Source: Oscillospiraceae bacterium
GTDB taxonomy: Bacteria; Bacillota; Clostridia; Oscillospirales; Oscillospiraceae
Assembly: GCA_021770845.1 (NCBI GenBank)
Contig: JAETQF010000010.1
Span: forward strand, 1-64,000
Reading direction: 5' to 3'
DNA: 64,000 nucleotides
The position numbers were made by a program, and so were the translations under genes. Position 1 is the stretch's first letter, and the number at the start of each line of letters is the position of its first letter. Positions 6,200-14,809 of this stretch are shown piece after piece. The notes beneath the pieces are model-generated. The model was given only the letters and a program-made list of their open reading frames with translations, was not told the DNA's origin and made no database searches.

Positions 6200-8080
6200 A
6201 TGAAAAAACGGATCACGGCAATGCTGCTGGCCCTGTGCCTGACGCTGGCCCTGCTGCCCGCTACGGCCAGCGCGGCGGGAGTGAACCCCGCGCCCTCCTA
6301 CAACAAGCACGGCCAGCAGTACACCAACAACCAGCGTTGGGCGGAAACGGTGAAGTCCCACCTGTTCGTCAACCCCTCTGGCAACCTGACCCGGGTGGAG
6401 TATTACAACGGCAAGGTGATCGTAGAGGACTACGACAGCAAGTTCCAGATCCAGTCCAACCGCTCCATCCCCATGGAGCTGCCCATCTGGGGCGGCTTCT
6501 ACGTCGGGGAGAGTTACAACTTCTTCATCTTCGGCCAGAAGAACCCGGAGCAGAGCAATGACCGGGAAGTGATCCGGGTGGTGAAGTACTCCAAGGACTG
6601 GCAGCGGCTGGGCGCGTGCAGCATCAAGGGGGCCAACACCTACGAGCCCTTCGCGTCCGGCAGCCTGCGGTGCGCGGAGTACGGCGGGCACCTCTACGTC
6701 CACACCTGCCACACCATGTATAACAACTCCCGGGACAAGTCCCACCACCAGGCCAGCATGACCTTCCACGTGGACGAAAGCACCATGCAGTGGGGCGGTT
6801 TTTACAATGTAGGCTTCTCCAACCAGGGTTATATCTATGTGTCCCACTCCTTCAACCAATTCATCCTCATTGACAACGAGGGCCACATGGTCACCCTGGA
6901 TCACGGGGACGCCTATCCCCGGGGCATCGCCCTGTTCCGCAACCACGCCAAGGCCGGGCAAGACAACCTGTTCGAGATGATATCGGACAGCCCGTTTGAC
7001 GAGAACTATGGTAAATACGGTACGTCGCGCCTGATGCAGAAAATCTCCGGCCCCGTCGGGTACAACGACACCGGCGTGGCCGTGGGCGGTTTTGTGGAGA
7101 CCTCCAGCGGCTATCTCGTGGCTTATAATTATACCGGCAATTACACCAGCAGCTCCGTGCCCCGGGAGCTCTACATGGCCTACGTCCCCAAGGAAAATAT
7201 AGAGGGTGCTTACATCAATCACTGGGGCTTTAAAAGCGGCGACTTTACCGACAAGAAGGACGTGAACATCTCCAACCCCCAGCTGGTGTCCACCGGGCTG
7301 GACGGGGGATATATGCTGTGGCAGCTGATGGAGCCTTACAGCAATTGGCACAATTCGGGCTTTGAGTCCAATCCCAGCGTGGACAAAAAGGTCTACTATG
7401 CCCGGTATCAGCCCACCGGCGGGATCGGTAAGTTCCGGGAGACGATCAAGGTCTCCGAGTGCGACGCCGAGCTGTCCGACTGCCAGCCCATCGTCTGGAA
7501 CGGCAAGGTGGTGTGGTACACCACCGGGGAGGGCGACAAGGTCGCCACCATCCCCACCTTCTATACGCTGGACGACAGCGGCGTCACGGCCCACAAGGCC
7601 GCCGCCGGGGCCGGGGCACCCGCCACCAACCTGGCCTATCCCAACACCCAGACCGTCCTGCTGGACGGCAAGCCCGTGACCTTTAAGACCTATGCCCTGA
7701 AGGATACCTTTGGAAACCCGACCAACTATATCCGCATCCGGGACATCGCCTACTACCTCAACGGCACCAAGGCCCAGTTTGAGGTGGACTGGTTTTACGG
7801 GTCGGTGAACCTGATCCCCGGCCAGCCCTACACCCCCAACGGCAGCGAGCTGTCCACGCCCTTCTCCGGCGCCCGGACGTACAAAATGGATTCGTCTACC
7901 ACGGATGTGAACAAGTTCTGGGAGCCGAAGCTGAAGCCTATCGTCCTCACCGATGACAAGGGCGGCGGTTACACCTACTACAAGCTCCGGGAGCTGGGCG
8001 AGGTGCTGGGCTTCAACGTGTCCTTTATCAATGGGCAGGTGGTCATCAACACCAACGAGCCATATTCCGACGCCCAGTAA
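6200..8080 (+). CDS. Secreted protein with C-terminal stalk (copper amine oxidase N-like) domains
   Basis: This 626-residue secreted protein has a signal peptide cleaved near residue 25 (LLPATASAAG). The middle (about 30-470) is a large domain of unknown fold, rich in Tyr, Trp and Asn, possibly a propeller. Residues about 480-626 contain one or two stalk-type domains (TVLLDGKPVTFKTYALKD, then YIRIRDIAYYLNG; VLGFNVSFINGQVVINT), the family named after the copper amine oxidase N-terminus. No catalytic signature is visible. ATG 6200 is preferred over 6188 because aaaggg then sits at a workable distance. It is the third gene of the surface operon. Confidence 0.75.
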   Translation: MKKRITAMLLALCLTLALLPATASAAGVNPAPSYNKHGQQYTNNQRWAETVKSHLFVNPSGNLTRVEYYNGKVIVEDYDSKFQIQSNRSIPMELPIWGGFYVGESYNFFIFGQKNPEQSNDREVIRVVKYSKDWQRLGACSIKGANTYEPFASGSLRCAEYGGHLYVHTCHTMYNNSRDKSHHQASMTFHVDESTMQWGGFYNVGFSNQGYIYVSHSFNQFILIDNEGHMVTLDHGDAYPRGIALFRNHAKAGQDNLFEMISDSPFDENYGKYGTSRLMQKISGPVGYNDTGVAVGGFVETSSGYLVAYNYTGNYTSSSVPRELYMAYVPKENIEGAYINHWGFKSGDFTDKKDVNISNPQLVSTGLDGGYMLWQLMEPYSNWHNSGFESNPSVDKKVYYARYQPTGGIGKFRETIKVSECDAELSDCQPIVWNGKVVWYTTGEGDKVATIPTFYTLDDSGVTAHKAAAGAGAPATNLAYPNTQTVLLDGKPVTFKTYALKDTFGNPTNYIRIRDIAYYLNGTKAQFEVDWFYGSVNLIPGQPYTPNGSELSTPFSGARTYKMDSSTTDVNKFWEPKLKPIVLTDDKGGGYTYYKLRELGEVLGFNVSFINGQVVINTNEPYSDAQ

Positions 8081-8137
8081 AGGGTTTATTATGCTTCGGA
8101 TATACCAATACCTCACCGGGTGAAGGAGTGGATCAAC

Positions 8138-10537
8138 ATGAAAAAATTACTGGGACAGCGGTTTTTGGCCTGCGCACTGGCACTCTGTCTGCTGCTGGGA
8201 ATTATGCCCACCACCGCCCTGGCGGCGAGCACTGAGGAATGGAACGCCATGAACGTAAGGCTGGATGCCGCCATTGCCGAAAATTTGCACATTCCCAAGG
8301 AGGTCTACGACGTCTCACAGCACACGTTGGTGGCCAAAGACGTCAGCGGGGGACTGGAACGAGAATATAATAACTGGCCGGAACGTTATGCCGCGCTCTA
8401 TGACGACGGCACCCTGCTGATCAGCTCCGACGGCAACGGCACGGCCGTTTCTATGAGTGCACCGGTCATAGATCACGCCAGCGAGGTAAAGCTGGTCATT
8501 TTGAGCGACCGGGTGGCGGTGATCCCCGGTTTTGATAACAGATATACCTCGCTGGAGACCATCGTATCCCTGTATGACAAGCCCCTGGAGACCGAACCGG
8601 CCACTACCTACGGACCGGGTGTGAGTTTTAACAACAAAATGTATCGGCCCCCGAACCTGAAAAATATCGTGATCTACGGAAATATTCCGCGCAGCGGTTC
8701 CGTCGCAGGCATTGAAAATCCCCTCAATATCTATTACCGCGACGGATATCCGGACTGGGAGGACGAGGACAAAAACTTCTTCCGGTTCCCATCTGCATTT
8801 TTGGGTGATGGCGCGAAATACGTCACCTTCCAGAAGTTTTGCAGCTACACCTACGACGGCGGCATCGACCTGGAGCACGGCAGCACGACGGCCCACAATG
8901 AGAAGGTATTGGACTATATCTCCTCCGCGGCGGAGCTGTACGACACCGTCAGCTTTTGCAGCAAATGCGGACAGGAGGTGGGGCGCGAGCACCACTATTC
9001 CGTGGGCGGCAAGCAGTATAATGACTACACCCCCAGGGAACTGACGGTGAATATGCCCACCGTGGACGAGATCAAAGCGTTTTTCGCGGCCCATCCCATC
9101 AAAAGCCAGACGACCTACACCCGCGCCCCGGCCTATGCCCAGGAACCCTATGACCTGGGGGCCTATGACGCCGCCACCCGCAAATCCATCATGAACGAGA
9201 TCAACCGTTACCGATTCGTGGCGGGCGTCCCGGCGGAATTGGAATACAATCCCACCTATGAACCGCAGGAGATGGCGGCGGCACTGGTGATGAAGGTTGG
9301 CAACCAGTTGAGCCACTCCCCGAAGCGCACCAACGGGCTGGAGAAGCCCCAATACGACGATATGCTGACACACCGCTGGATGTGGGGCGCCAACGGCTCC
9401 AACATCGCCAGCTGGGGCAATATCATGAGTGCCATCCAGGCGTTCATGTGGGATTCCGACGCATCCAACGTTCTGGCGGGCCTGGGGCACCGTCGGCAGG
9501 TCCTCAAATCCAACCTCCAGAACGTGGCTGCGGGGGAGGCCGGGGAATACGCCTGCCTCTTTGTGGAGCACACCAAAGGCGCCTCTGGCGGCTGGTACGA
9601 CCCCGTGGCGTGGCCCGCCCGGAATACGCCCACCAGCTATTTCGGCGGCCGCTGGTCCGTGGTCTACGGCGGGGCCAAGGAAAGCCTGGCCGGCCACAAG
9701 TTCCGCGTGGAGATTCTCTCTGAAGACGGAGACTTTTATTCCACGGCGGAGAGCGGTTCCAATACCGCCGTGCTGGTCTCGGACGGCCAGGTCAACTTCG
9801 GCCATACCCTGACCACGAATCCGGATACCATCTACTCCGTGGCCGTCTTTGACGACACGGCGAAGACCTTCATGACCTATGATGTGAGCTTCTTCGAGTA
9901 TACGGACGAGGGGCATTCGGGTTCCACGCCGGAACCGACGAAGCCGGACGAGCCCGCACCCGATCCTAAGCCGGAGCCTGAGCCCGATCCCAAGCCCGGC
10001 ACCACGCCGGAACCCGGCGGGAAGCCTGCCGCGTCCAGCTTCACAGACGTATCCAGCGGGGCATGGTATGCCGAGGCGGTGGATTGGGCGGTGGGACTGG
10101 ACATCACCAACGGCACTGGGAACGGGAGGTTTTCCCCCGCCCAGACCTGCACCCAGGAGCAGATCCTGACCTTCCTCTACCGGGCCGCCCGGGGCAGCGG
10201 CAAGGCCGACCCCAAGGACATGGTCCTGGCCGTTGACTGGGCCAGGGAAAAGGGCATGATCGACAGCTCCTTCACAGGCAAAGCCCCCTGCACCCGCTCC
10301 ACCGCTGTCTACTTCATCTGGCAGGCTTTGGGCAAAGAGTCCGCCAAGGCGGGCGGCTTCACCGACGTGCCCGCCAACGCCGCCTACGCCAAGGCGGTGG
10401 ACTGGGCGGTGGCCAATGGCGTCACCAACGGCACTAACGCCGCCCAGACCCAGTTCAGTCCCAATCAAGTGTGCACTCGGGGACACATCGTCACCTTTCT
10501 GCACCGGGCCTATGTGGAGGAGGCCCGCCTGAAATAA
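8138..10537 (+). CDS. Secreted CAP-domain protein with SLH repeats
   Basis: This 799-residue protein has a signal peptide (TTALAAS near residue 28). The N-terminal 260 residues are unassigned. A CSKCG pair at about residue 275 may bind metal. A CAP/SCP domain follows at about 340-480 (IMNEINRYRFVAGVPAEL, LGHRRQVLKSNLQNVAAG, YACLFVEH). A Pro/Glu/Asp-rich linker (about 600-625) leads to three SLH repeats at the end, with the same cysteine variant (TCTQ, PCTR, VCTR) as the LRR protein at 4782. ATG 8138 has aaggag nine bases upstream. It is a surface-displayed protein; the function of bacterial CAP domains is mostly unsettled. Confidence 0.85.
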   Translation: MKKLLGQRFLACALALCLLLGIMPTTALAASTEEWNAMNVRLDAAIAENLHIPKEVYDVSQHTLVAKDVSGGLEREYNNWPERYAALYDDGTLLISSDGNGTAVSMSAPVIDHASEVKLVILSDRVAVIPGFDNRYTSLETIVSLYDKPLETEPATTYGPGVSFNNKMYRPPNLKNIVIYGNIPRSGSVAGIENPLNIYYRDGYPDWEDEDKNFFRFPSAFLGDGAKYVTFQKFCSYTYDGGIDLEHGSTTAHNEKVLDYISSAAELYDTVSFCSKCGQEVGREHHYSVGGKQYNDYTPRELTVNMPTVDEIKAFFAAHPIKSQTTYTRAPAYAQEPYDLGAYDAATRKSIMNEINRYRFVAGVPAELEYNPTYEPQEMAAALVMKVGNQLSHSPKRTNGLEKPQYDDMLTHRWMWGANGSNIASWGNIMSAIQAFMWDSDASNVLAGLGHRRQVLKSNLQNVAAGEAGEYACLFVEHTKGASGGWYDPVAWPARNTPTSYFGGRWSVVYGGAKESLAGHKFRVEILSEDGDFYSTAESGSNTAVLVSDGQVNFGHTLTTNPDTIYSVAVFDDTAKTFMTYDVSFFEYTDEGHSGSTPEPTKPDEPAPDPKPEPEPDPKPGTTPEPGGKPAASSFTDVSSGAWYAEAVDWAVGLDITNGTGNGRFSPAQTCTQEQILTFLYRAARGSGKADPKDMVLAVDWAREKGMIDSSFTGKAPCTRSTAVYFIWQALGKESAKAGGFTDVPANAAYAKAVDWAVANGVTNGTNAAQTQFSPNQVCTRGHIVTFLHRAYVEEARLK

Positions 10538-10578
10538 AAACGGGTCGGAAAAATGCACATGAAAAGGAGTAAGCTGAC

Positions 10579-11892
10579 ATGAACAAACGCATTTCCGCGC
10601 TGTGCGCCGCTTTGGCGTTGACCCTCTCCCTAGCCGCCTGCGGCGGCAGTGGCGACACCCCTGCCCCCAGCCATGGCGGCGAGGGGAACGCCCCCTCCGC
10701 CGGCGTCCCGGCGGAGACTGCCAAGCCCGATGACAATCTGCCGGAAAAGGGTACCGATGCGTACTGGCTCGCCAGGGCTGCGGCCCTGGACGAGGCCAAC
10801 GCCCTCCAGAGCGGCCAGATTGGGAGCCTGTACAGCTGGTATTATGACGGCGAGGTGCTGGCAGTCCGGGGCAAGGGCACGCTGTACGATGTGGAAGTGA
10901 AGTCCACGTACGACACCCCTGATAATGTGGCCAACGTGCTCTCGAAGCTTCCCGAGGGCCCCGTCACGGTAGTTGTTGAGCCCGGCTGTATCGCCATGGG
11001 CGGCGCGTTCGGGGGGGATCTAAACACCGGTCGGGCTATCGATGTCATCATCGCGGACGGGGTTGTGGCTCTGAAGCACTCCACCTTCTATTTCTGCTCA
11101 GACCTGACAAAGCTCACCCTGCCCCAGAGCATCATCATCGTGGGGGAGAAAGTGTTTCGCTACTGCTCAAACCTGACGGAGATCACCATGCCGGACAATC
11201 TCATTTACATGGCCGGCGACGCGTTCAACGACTGCCGCAGCCTGAGCCAGATCCACTGGCGGGGTGAGACCTACGGTTCCTCCTACGACTTTCTGGAGGC
11301 CGTGAAGGCCGCCGGCATCCCCACCAAAGGCGACGCGCCCTACTTCGATCCCATGACCGGCGTCCTGAACGACGTCCATGTCCGCAGAGAAGACAACACC
11401 GTTTACGTCTCCGGCCAGGGGATGGTCCGCGGCAACGATTTGTACAATATTTTGCACAAGTATTCGATCACAACTGTGGTCATGGAGCCCGGCATCACCG
11501 GGCTCGAAGTCGGCCTCTTTTATAATTCGAAGGACCTGACTTCCATCACCCTGCCTGATGGTCTGCTCAGCATTGAGGGGTCGGCGTTTGAGGAAAACGA
11601 AAATCTGACCTCCATCACCCTGCCCGACAGCCTGGAGTTCATCGGTTCCAGCGCATTTAGTGGGAGCGGGCTGACCTCTATCGTCATCCCCGACAGCGTG
11701 ACCACGATGGAAAACCGCGTGTTCGCCAGCTGCCACGACCTGACGGAGGTGACGATCGGCAGCGGCCTGACCCAGTTTGACGCCTCCTGGTTTGATGGCT
11801 GCTGGAACTTGACCAAGGTGAAGGCCCCCAGCGGTATGCGGGAGGACGTCCTCAAATCCGGGATGGACGTGTCCATCTTCGAGTGGTATTAA
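10579..11892 (+). CDS. Leucine-rich-repeat lipoprotein
   Basis: This 437-residue protein has a lipobox (LSLAAC, cysteine at about residue 20) followed by a Gly/Pro-rich tether, so it should be lipid-anchored outside the membrane. Two blocks of BspA-type repeats (LTKLTLPQSIIIVGEKVFRY; LTSITLPDGLLSIEGSAFEE) cover about residues 110-210 and 270-420. Unlike its operon partners it has no SLH repeats. ATG 10579 follows aaaaggagt. It is the last gene of the surface operon and is followed by a G/C hairpin. Confidence 0.85.
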   Translation: MNKRISALCAALALTLSLAACGGSGDTPAPSHGGEGNAPSAGVPAETAKPDDNLPEKGTDAYWLARAAALDEANALQSGQIGSLYSWYYDGEVLAVRGKGTLYDVEVKSTYDTPDNVANVLSKLPEGPVTVVVEPGCIAMGGAFGGDLNTGRAIDVIIADGVVALKHSTFYFCSDLTKLTLPQSIIIVGEKVFRYCSNLTEITMPDNLIYMAGDAFNDCRSLSQIHWRGETYGSSYDFLEAVKAAGIPTKGDAPYFDPMTGVLNDVHVRREDNTVYVSGQGMVRGNDLYNILHKYSITTVVMEPGITGLEVGLFYNSKDLTSITLPDGLLSIEGSAFEENENLTSITLPDSLEFIGSSAFSGSGLTSIVIPDSVTTMENRVFASCHDLTEVTIGSGLTQFDASWFDGCWNLTKVKAPSGMREDVLKSGMDVSIFEWY

Positions 11893-11903
11893 GGCGGGAC
11901 ACA

Positions 11904-11929
11904 CGGGGGAAGGGGACACCCCTTCCCCC
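11904..11929 (+). terminator. G/C-rich hairpin after the surface operon
   Basis: GGGGGAAGGGG-aca-CCCCTTCCCCC forms a perfect 11-bp stem 12 bases after the stop of the lipoprotein gene. It lacks a clear T-run, so it may be a weak terminator or an mRNA 3' stabilizer. Confidence 0.45.
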
Positions 11930-11949
11930 GCCGCCGGAATTTGAACTGA

Positions 11950-12120
11950 GACGAGGTGCTTTCTATTGTCGCCAGCTACTGGCAGGTGTGCGGTGTTCCC
12001 CCTCCGGGATGCGGTCACAGCATACCCCTTGGTAGTTCACCTTGACGATGAAACACCTGTCGCAGCATTTGCACTTTTGAAACTCCACCTCGGCAGGATC
12101 AAATTTCCTGCCGGGGTTTT
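11950..12120 (-). pseudogene. Fragment of a DUF6076-like Cys-motif protein
   Basis: Reading leftward, VEFQKCKCCDRCFIVKVNYQ and then CCDRIPEGEHRT matches the Cys-rich C-terminus that I associate with DUF6076 proteins of Clostridia (KCxxCxxxF, then YCDR). The frame is disturbed after EHRT, and a shifted frame would read RTCQ-stop-LA. There is no start or N-terminal part. It is a remnant at the junction between cargo and the element backbone. Confidence 0.4.
12091..12120 (+). terminator. Intrinsic terminator
   Basis: CGGCAGGA (12091-12098) pairs with TCCTGCCG (12106-12113) and is followed by ggggtttt. It would stop rightward transcription from the surface operon. Confidence 0.55.
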
Positions 12121-12137
12121 CTAAGCTTCGTAAGCCA

Positions 12138-12857
12138 TTGCGAAAAGGCGGAATCGGTGTTAAAATGCAGGCAGAGGAGATGGGCGGATGGCGGACAGAC
12201 GAATCTATGCCGGGTACTACAGGCGGTATGACGGCAAAGGATGCCGACACGGATGAAGAAGTTGTGATCTGGACGCCAAATGTCTACTCGGATAAACGCG
12301 CCTATTACACCATGGGCAAACGAGCCTTCTGCGACTGCGTTTTTGTGGATGGCGTACGCCAACCGAAGTTCAAACGGCAGACTCAGATGCAAGTCACAGC
12401 GTCAGCGATGGAGAATTTTGAGGAGGATGGTTTCGTTCGCCCGGTGCGGAAAGCAGACGCTCACACCGAAGATGGATACGATGACTGGCACAGGCCCAGT
12501 GCCAGCTCCTACCACGAATATGCGAAGAAGCTCTGTGAAGATTATCGCTTCAGTCGGGCCAAGTATGCACTCTGCGTTACGGAAAAGCGGTACATCGGAA
12601 TATCAAAGGAGGACTTCCGGGAGCTAAAAAGCGACTTGCTCTTTTTGAAACACTGTTTGAAAACGGTGTTGAGCGACTACTCTGATTATTTTGAAGAACG
12701 CTTTGCGAAGGGGCTGTCCATCCGAAAGTACGCCCAGGCCCATGACCTAAACCGTGGAAGCGTGGATCATCTGCAGCGAAAATTCTTTGCGGCCCTTGCT
12801 CAAGCATTAAAAGAACGAGACGAAACAGACGGCAGGAGCCGTCTCCAAATCAAATAA
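12138..12857 (+). CDS. Sigma-70-region-4-like element protein, possibly frameshifted at its start
   Basis: The frame gives up to 239 residues. The first 60 are low in similarity to anything I know. The C-terminus (about 190-235, FAKGLSIRKYAQAHDLNRGS then VDHLQRKF) looks like an HTH of the sigma-region-4 type. The start is unclear: ATG 12138 and 12165 lack good ribosome sites. ATG 12188 has a good one (agaggag) but its frame (MADRRIYAGYYRRYDGKG) stops at 12256. A one-base shift near 12235 would join that start to the long frame. A terminator follows at 12874. Such proteins often sit beside mobilization genes and may regulate the element. Confidence 0.55.
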   Translation: MRKGGIGVKMQAEEMGGWRTDESMPGTTGGMTAKDADTDEEVVIWTPNVYSDKRAYYTMGKRAFCDCVFVDGVRQPKFKRQTQMQVTASAMENFEEDGFVRPVRKADAHTEDGYDDWHRPSASSYHEYAKKLCEDYRFSRAKYALCVTEKRYIGISKEDFRELKSDLLFLKHCLKTVLSDYSDYFEERFAKGLSIRKYAQAHDLNRGSVDHLQRKFFAALAQALKERDETDGRSRLQIK

Positions 12858-12873
12858 GTGCACGCAAATATGA

Positions 12874-12904
12874 AGCACCCGTCAGTGATGGCGGGTGCTT
12901 TTTA
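12874..12904 (+). terminator. Intrinsic terminator
   Basis: AGCACCCGTCA pairs with TGGCGGGTGCT (one mismatch) and is followed by TTTTT. It ends the sigma-like gene. Confidence 0.75.
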
Positions 12905-13050
12905 TGTCAAGATTATGTCAAAATCCAGCGAGCTCGGATACAAAAGTGGAGGGATCTGTCAGACGCCAAGAAATATTTGGATGAAGCACTTATAAAAAAT
13001 TCGTTCTCGCTGCCTACACAGTGAGGGAAAAAATTGAAGGGGTGAGATAC

Positions 13051-13260
13051 ATGAAGATCTCAAGCTACAAAAGCTATGATGAGCTGCCGCTGTTTCTCAA
13101 TGCGGCAACAATCGCAAAGGTGCTGGGTGTATCTCCATCCAGCGGTTACGAGTTGATGCACAAAAAGGATTTTCCTGTGCTGAGAGTCGGCAATCGGATG
13201 GTGGTGCCGAAGGAGGAGTTCATAGAGTGGGTGGAGCGGCACGCGGGAGGTCAGCAATGA
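13051..13260 (+). CDS. Excisionase-like helix-turn-helix protein
   Basis: This 69-residue protein has a MerR/Xis-type winged HTH: LPLFLNAATIAKVLGVSPSS, then YELMHKKDFPVLRVGNRMVV and PKEEFIEWV. This is the excisionase-type DNA-binding layout used by integrative elements to favour excision. ATG 13051 follows aggggtgag at good spacing. The stop overlaps the start of the next gene (ATGA), so the two are translationally coupled. The partner integrases are about 4 kb downstream. Confidence 0.85.
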   Translation: MKISSYKSYDELPLFLNAATIAKVLGVSPSSGYELMHKKDFPVLRVGNRMVVPKEEFIEWVERHAGGQQ

Positions 13261-14027
13261 GGGGCGCGTGGTCCGCGACAGCAGCGTTTCCCAATGAGTT
13301 CTGCTTGCCGCACGAAGTATTCAAACTCGGCCTGGGGCACGGGCCGATGCTGGTATATCTCTATCTGATCTGCCGTAAGAGCCGGAAGTGCAGCGCGGAC
13401 AAAATGGGCTGTGCCGTTATCGGTAAGACGGTTGGGCTGTGCGCAAAAACCGTGCGGACGCATCTGCGCACACTGGCTGACGCTGGGTTCATCAGGACAG
13501 AGCATCACGGACGGACCTTCTCCTACTCGCTGTGTCCCATCCAGGGAAAAGTGCGTGAACCCCATAACGCAGCGCCCCACAGCCGCTGGATATTCAAAAA
13601 GCAAGCCTGGCTCACCGGCGAGGTGTTTGACGCCGTGTTCCCTGTTCCCGTTGAGGTGTTCCAACTGGGCCTCAAAGCCAGTGAGCTGCTGGTGTACATC
13701 TACCTCCACTACCAAAAGGGTGTGCGGAGCGGACAGTGCTGGCCCAGTTACGCCACCATCGGCGCGGCGGTGGGTATGAGCCGGAAAACTGTTCAGAAAC
13801 ACATCGGGTGGCTGGTGGATAAAGGCCTAATTCAAGCGGAGGAAACCATGATCCGACGGAAGGACGGACGCCGCTGCAATGGCAACCTGCTCTATACGAT
13901 CAGGCCGATGGAGCAAGTGCTGAGGGAGCGCGAAAAGGAATCTCTCGCGCAATTGAAGCAGGCGGAGGCCCAGCACAAGTGGGAGCGGCGCTGCCAAGAG
14001 CGTGGCTGCCCCCGCTTCGCGTTGTAA
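13257..14027 (+). CDS. Replication-initiator-type protein with two winged HTH domains
   Basis: This 256-residue protein holds two related halves. Each opens with a FxLPxEVFxLGL-type stretch (residues about 9-25 and 123-140) followed by a winged HTH (CAVIGKTVGLCAKTVRTHLR; YATIGAAVGMSRKTVQKHIG). Tandem HTH proteins in this position of clostridial mobile elements are usually annotated as helix-turn-helix or replication proteins. It overlaps the excisionase gene by four bases. It could start DNA replication of the excised circle or control transfer genes; the sequence does not decide. Confidence 0.7.
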   Translation: MRGAWSATAAFPNEFCLPHEVFKLGLGHGPMLVYLYLICRKSRKCSADKMGCAVIGKTVGLCAKTVRTHLRTLADAGFIRTEHHGRTFSYSLCPIQGKVREPHNAAPHSRWIFKKQAWLTGEVFDAVFPVPVEVFQLGLKASELLVYIYLHYQKGVRSGQCWPSYATIGAAVGMSRKTVQKHIGWLVDKGLIQAEETMIRRKDGRRCNGNLLYTIRPMEQVLREREKESLAQLKQAEAQHKWERRCQERGCPRFAL

Positions 14028-14057
14028 GGCCCTTTGTGCCCCTCCTGTGCGCCGGGT

Positions 14058-14122
14058 GGCATCCGTACACCTCCCAGCCTTTGAAACGCGGTGTTGGCCC
14101 CCGTGTGGCCCACTGTGGGGGG
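14058..14122 (+). repeat. Repeat A, copy 1
   Basis: The segment resembles 16781-16852 over about 65 bases (gcatccgtacacc against gcgtccatacacc; ggtgttggccccc against ggcgttggcccct; gtggcccactgtgg against gtgggccgttgtga). These iteron-like units flank the mobilization block. Confidence 0.5.
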
Positions 14123-14146
14123 AACAGATCACGCAGGAGAAAAGCG

Positions 14147-14178
14147 GAAAGATTTACCACGCTGTAATCAGTAAGGGG
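14147..14178 (+). repeat. Dispersed repeat B, copy 3
   Basis: Nearly identical to the copy at 19971 (aagcggaaa, then ccacgctgtaatcagta). It lies 300 bases upstream of mobC. Confidence 0.6.
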
Positions 14179-14494
14179 CATCCCAAGCACGGGCCCAAGG
14201 GCAGCCCAGGCGTGATCCCCGCCGCAACCCAGTGAATGGCCGCGGCGGGGCGAAGGGCAGCGCAGAGGGCCGATTTAGGGCAAGCAGGATAAATTTACCT
14301 CACAGCTCTCCGCAGTGCGGACAGCCCCGCCGCAGTGCCGAGGGAGCGCCGAGTGAGGGCATTGCAGAGGCGGCCCGATGGAGGGATGCCCACCTTTTGG
14401 GTGGGGCAAGCATCGCGTCCGGCTATACGCCGCCCGCACTCGCCGGGGCGCTGCCCCGGCCCCCCTGCCCCCTAAAGGGGGAGAAAGGACATAA

Positions 14495-14809
14495 ATGCAG
14501 AAGAAAAAAACCGAGATTATCACCGCCCGTATGACCCCGGCAGACAAAAAAGCCATCCACCAGCGTGCCAAAGCCGTCGGCATGACCGTCACGGATTACC
14601 TCACCACCTGCGCACTGGGGAAAGCGATCATGCGCATGGACGGTCTGGACGATCTGCTCTCTGAGTTGAAAGCCCAGGGCCGCAACCTCAACCAGCTCAC
14701 CACCCTTGCCAACATGGGACGGATCACCGTCCTGCGCGGTGATGACCTCGTCCGCGAGTACACCCGGCTGCGCGATGCACTGGGTGCGTTAATCCGGGAG
14801 GTGCGCTGA
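14495..14809 (+). CDS. mobC: MobC-type relaxosome accessory protein
   Basis: This 104-residue protein has an N-terminal ribbon-helix-helix (TARMTPADKKAIHQRAKAVG) and the conserved MobC stretch LSELKAQGRNLNQLTTLANM. MobC proteins bind oriT and open DNA for the relaxase. ATG 14495 follows gggagaaagg. The stop overlaps the relaxase start by one base (TGATG), as expected for co-translated mobilization genes. Confidence 0.85.
   Translation: MQKKKTEIITARMTPADKKAIHQRAKAVGMTVTDYLTTCALGKAIMRMDGLDDLLSELKAQGRNLNQLTTLANMGRITVLRGDDLVREYTRLRDALGALIREVR

Larger units (their letters stand above)
14028..14494 (+). other. Non-coding region, candidate oriT/iteron region
   Basis: This 467-base gap between the rep-type gene and mobC holds repeat A copy 1 (14058-14122), repeat B copy 3 (14147-14178) and a strong hairpin GCCGGGGC-gct-GCCCCGGC (14442-14460) just before mobC. 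Relaxase origins normally lie directly upstream of mobC, so this is the best place for oriT. I cannot point to the nick base. Confidence 0.5.
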
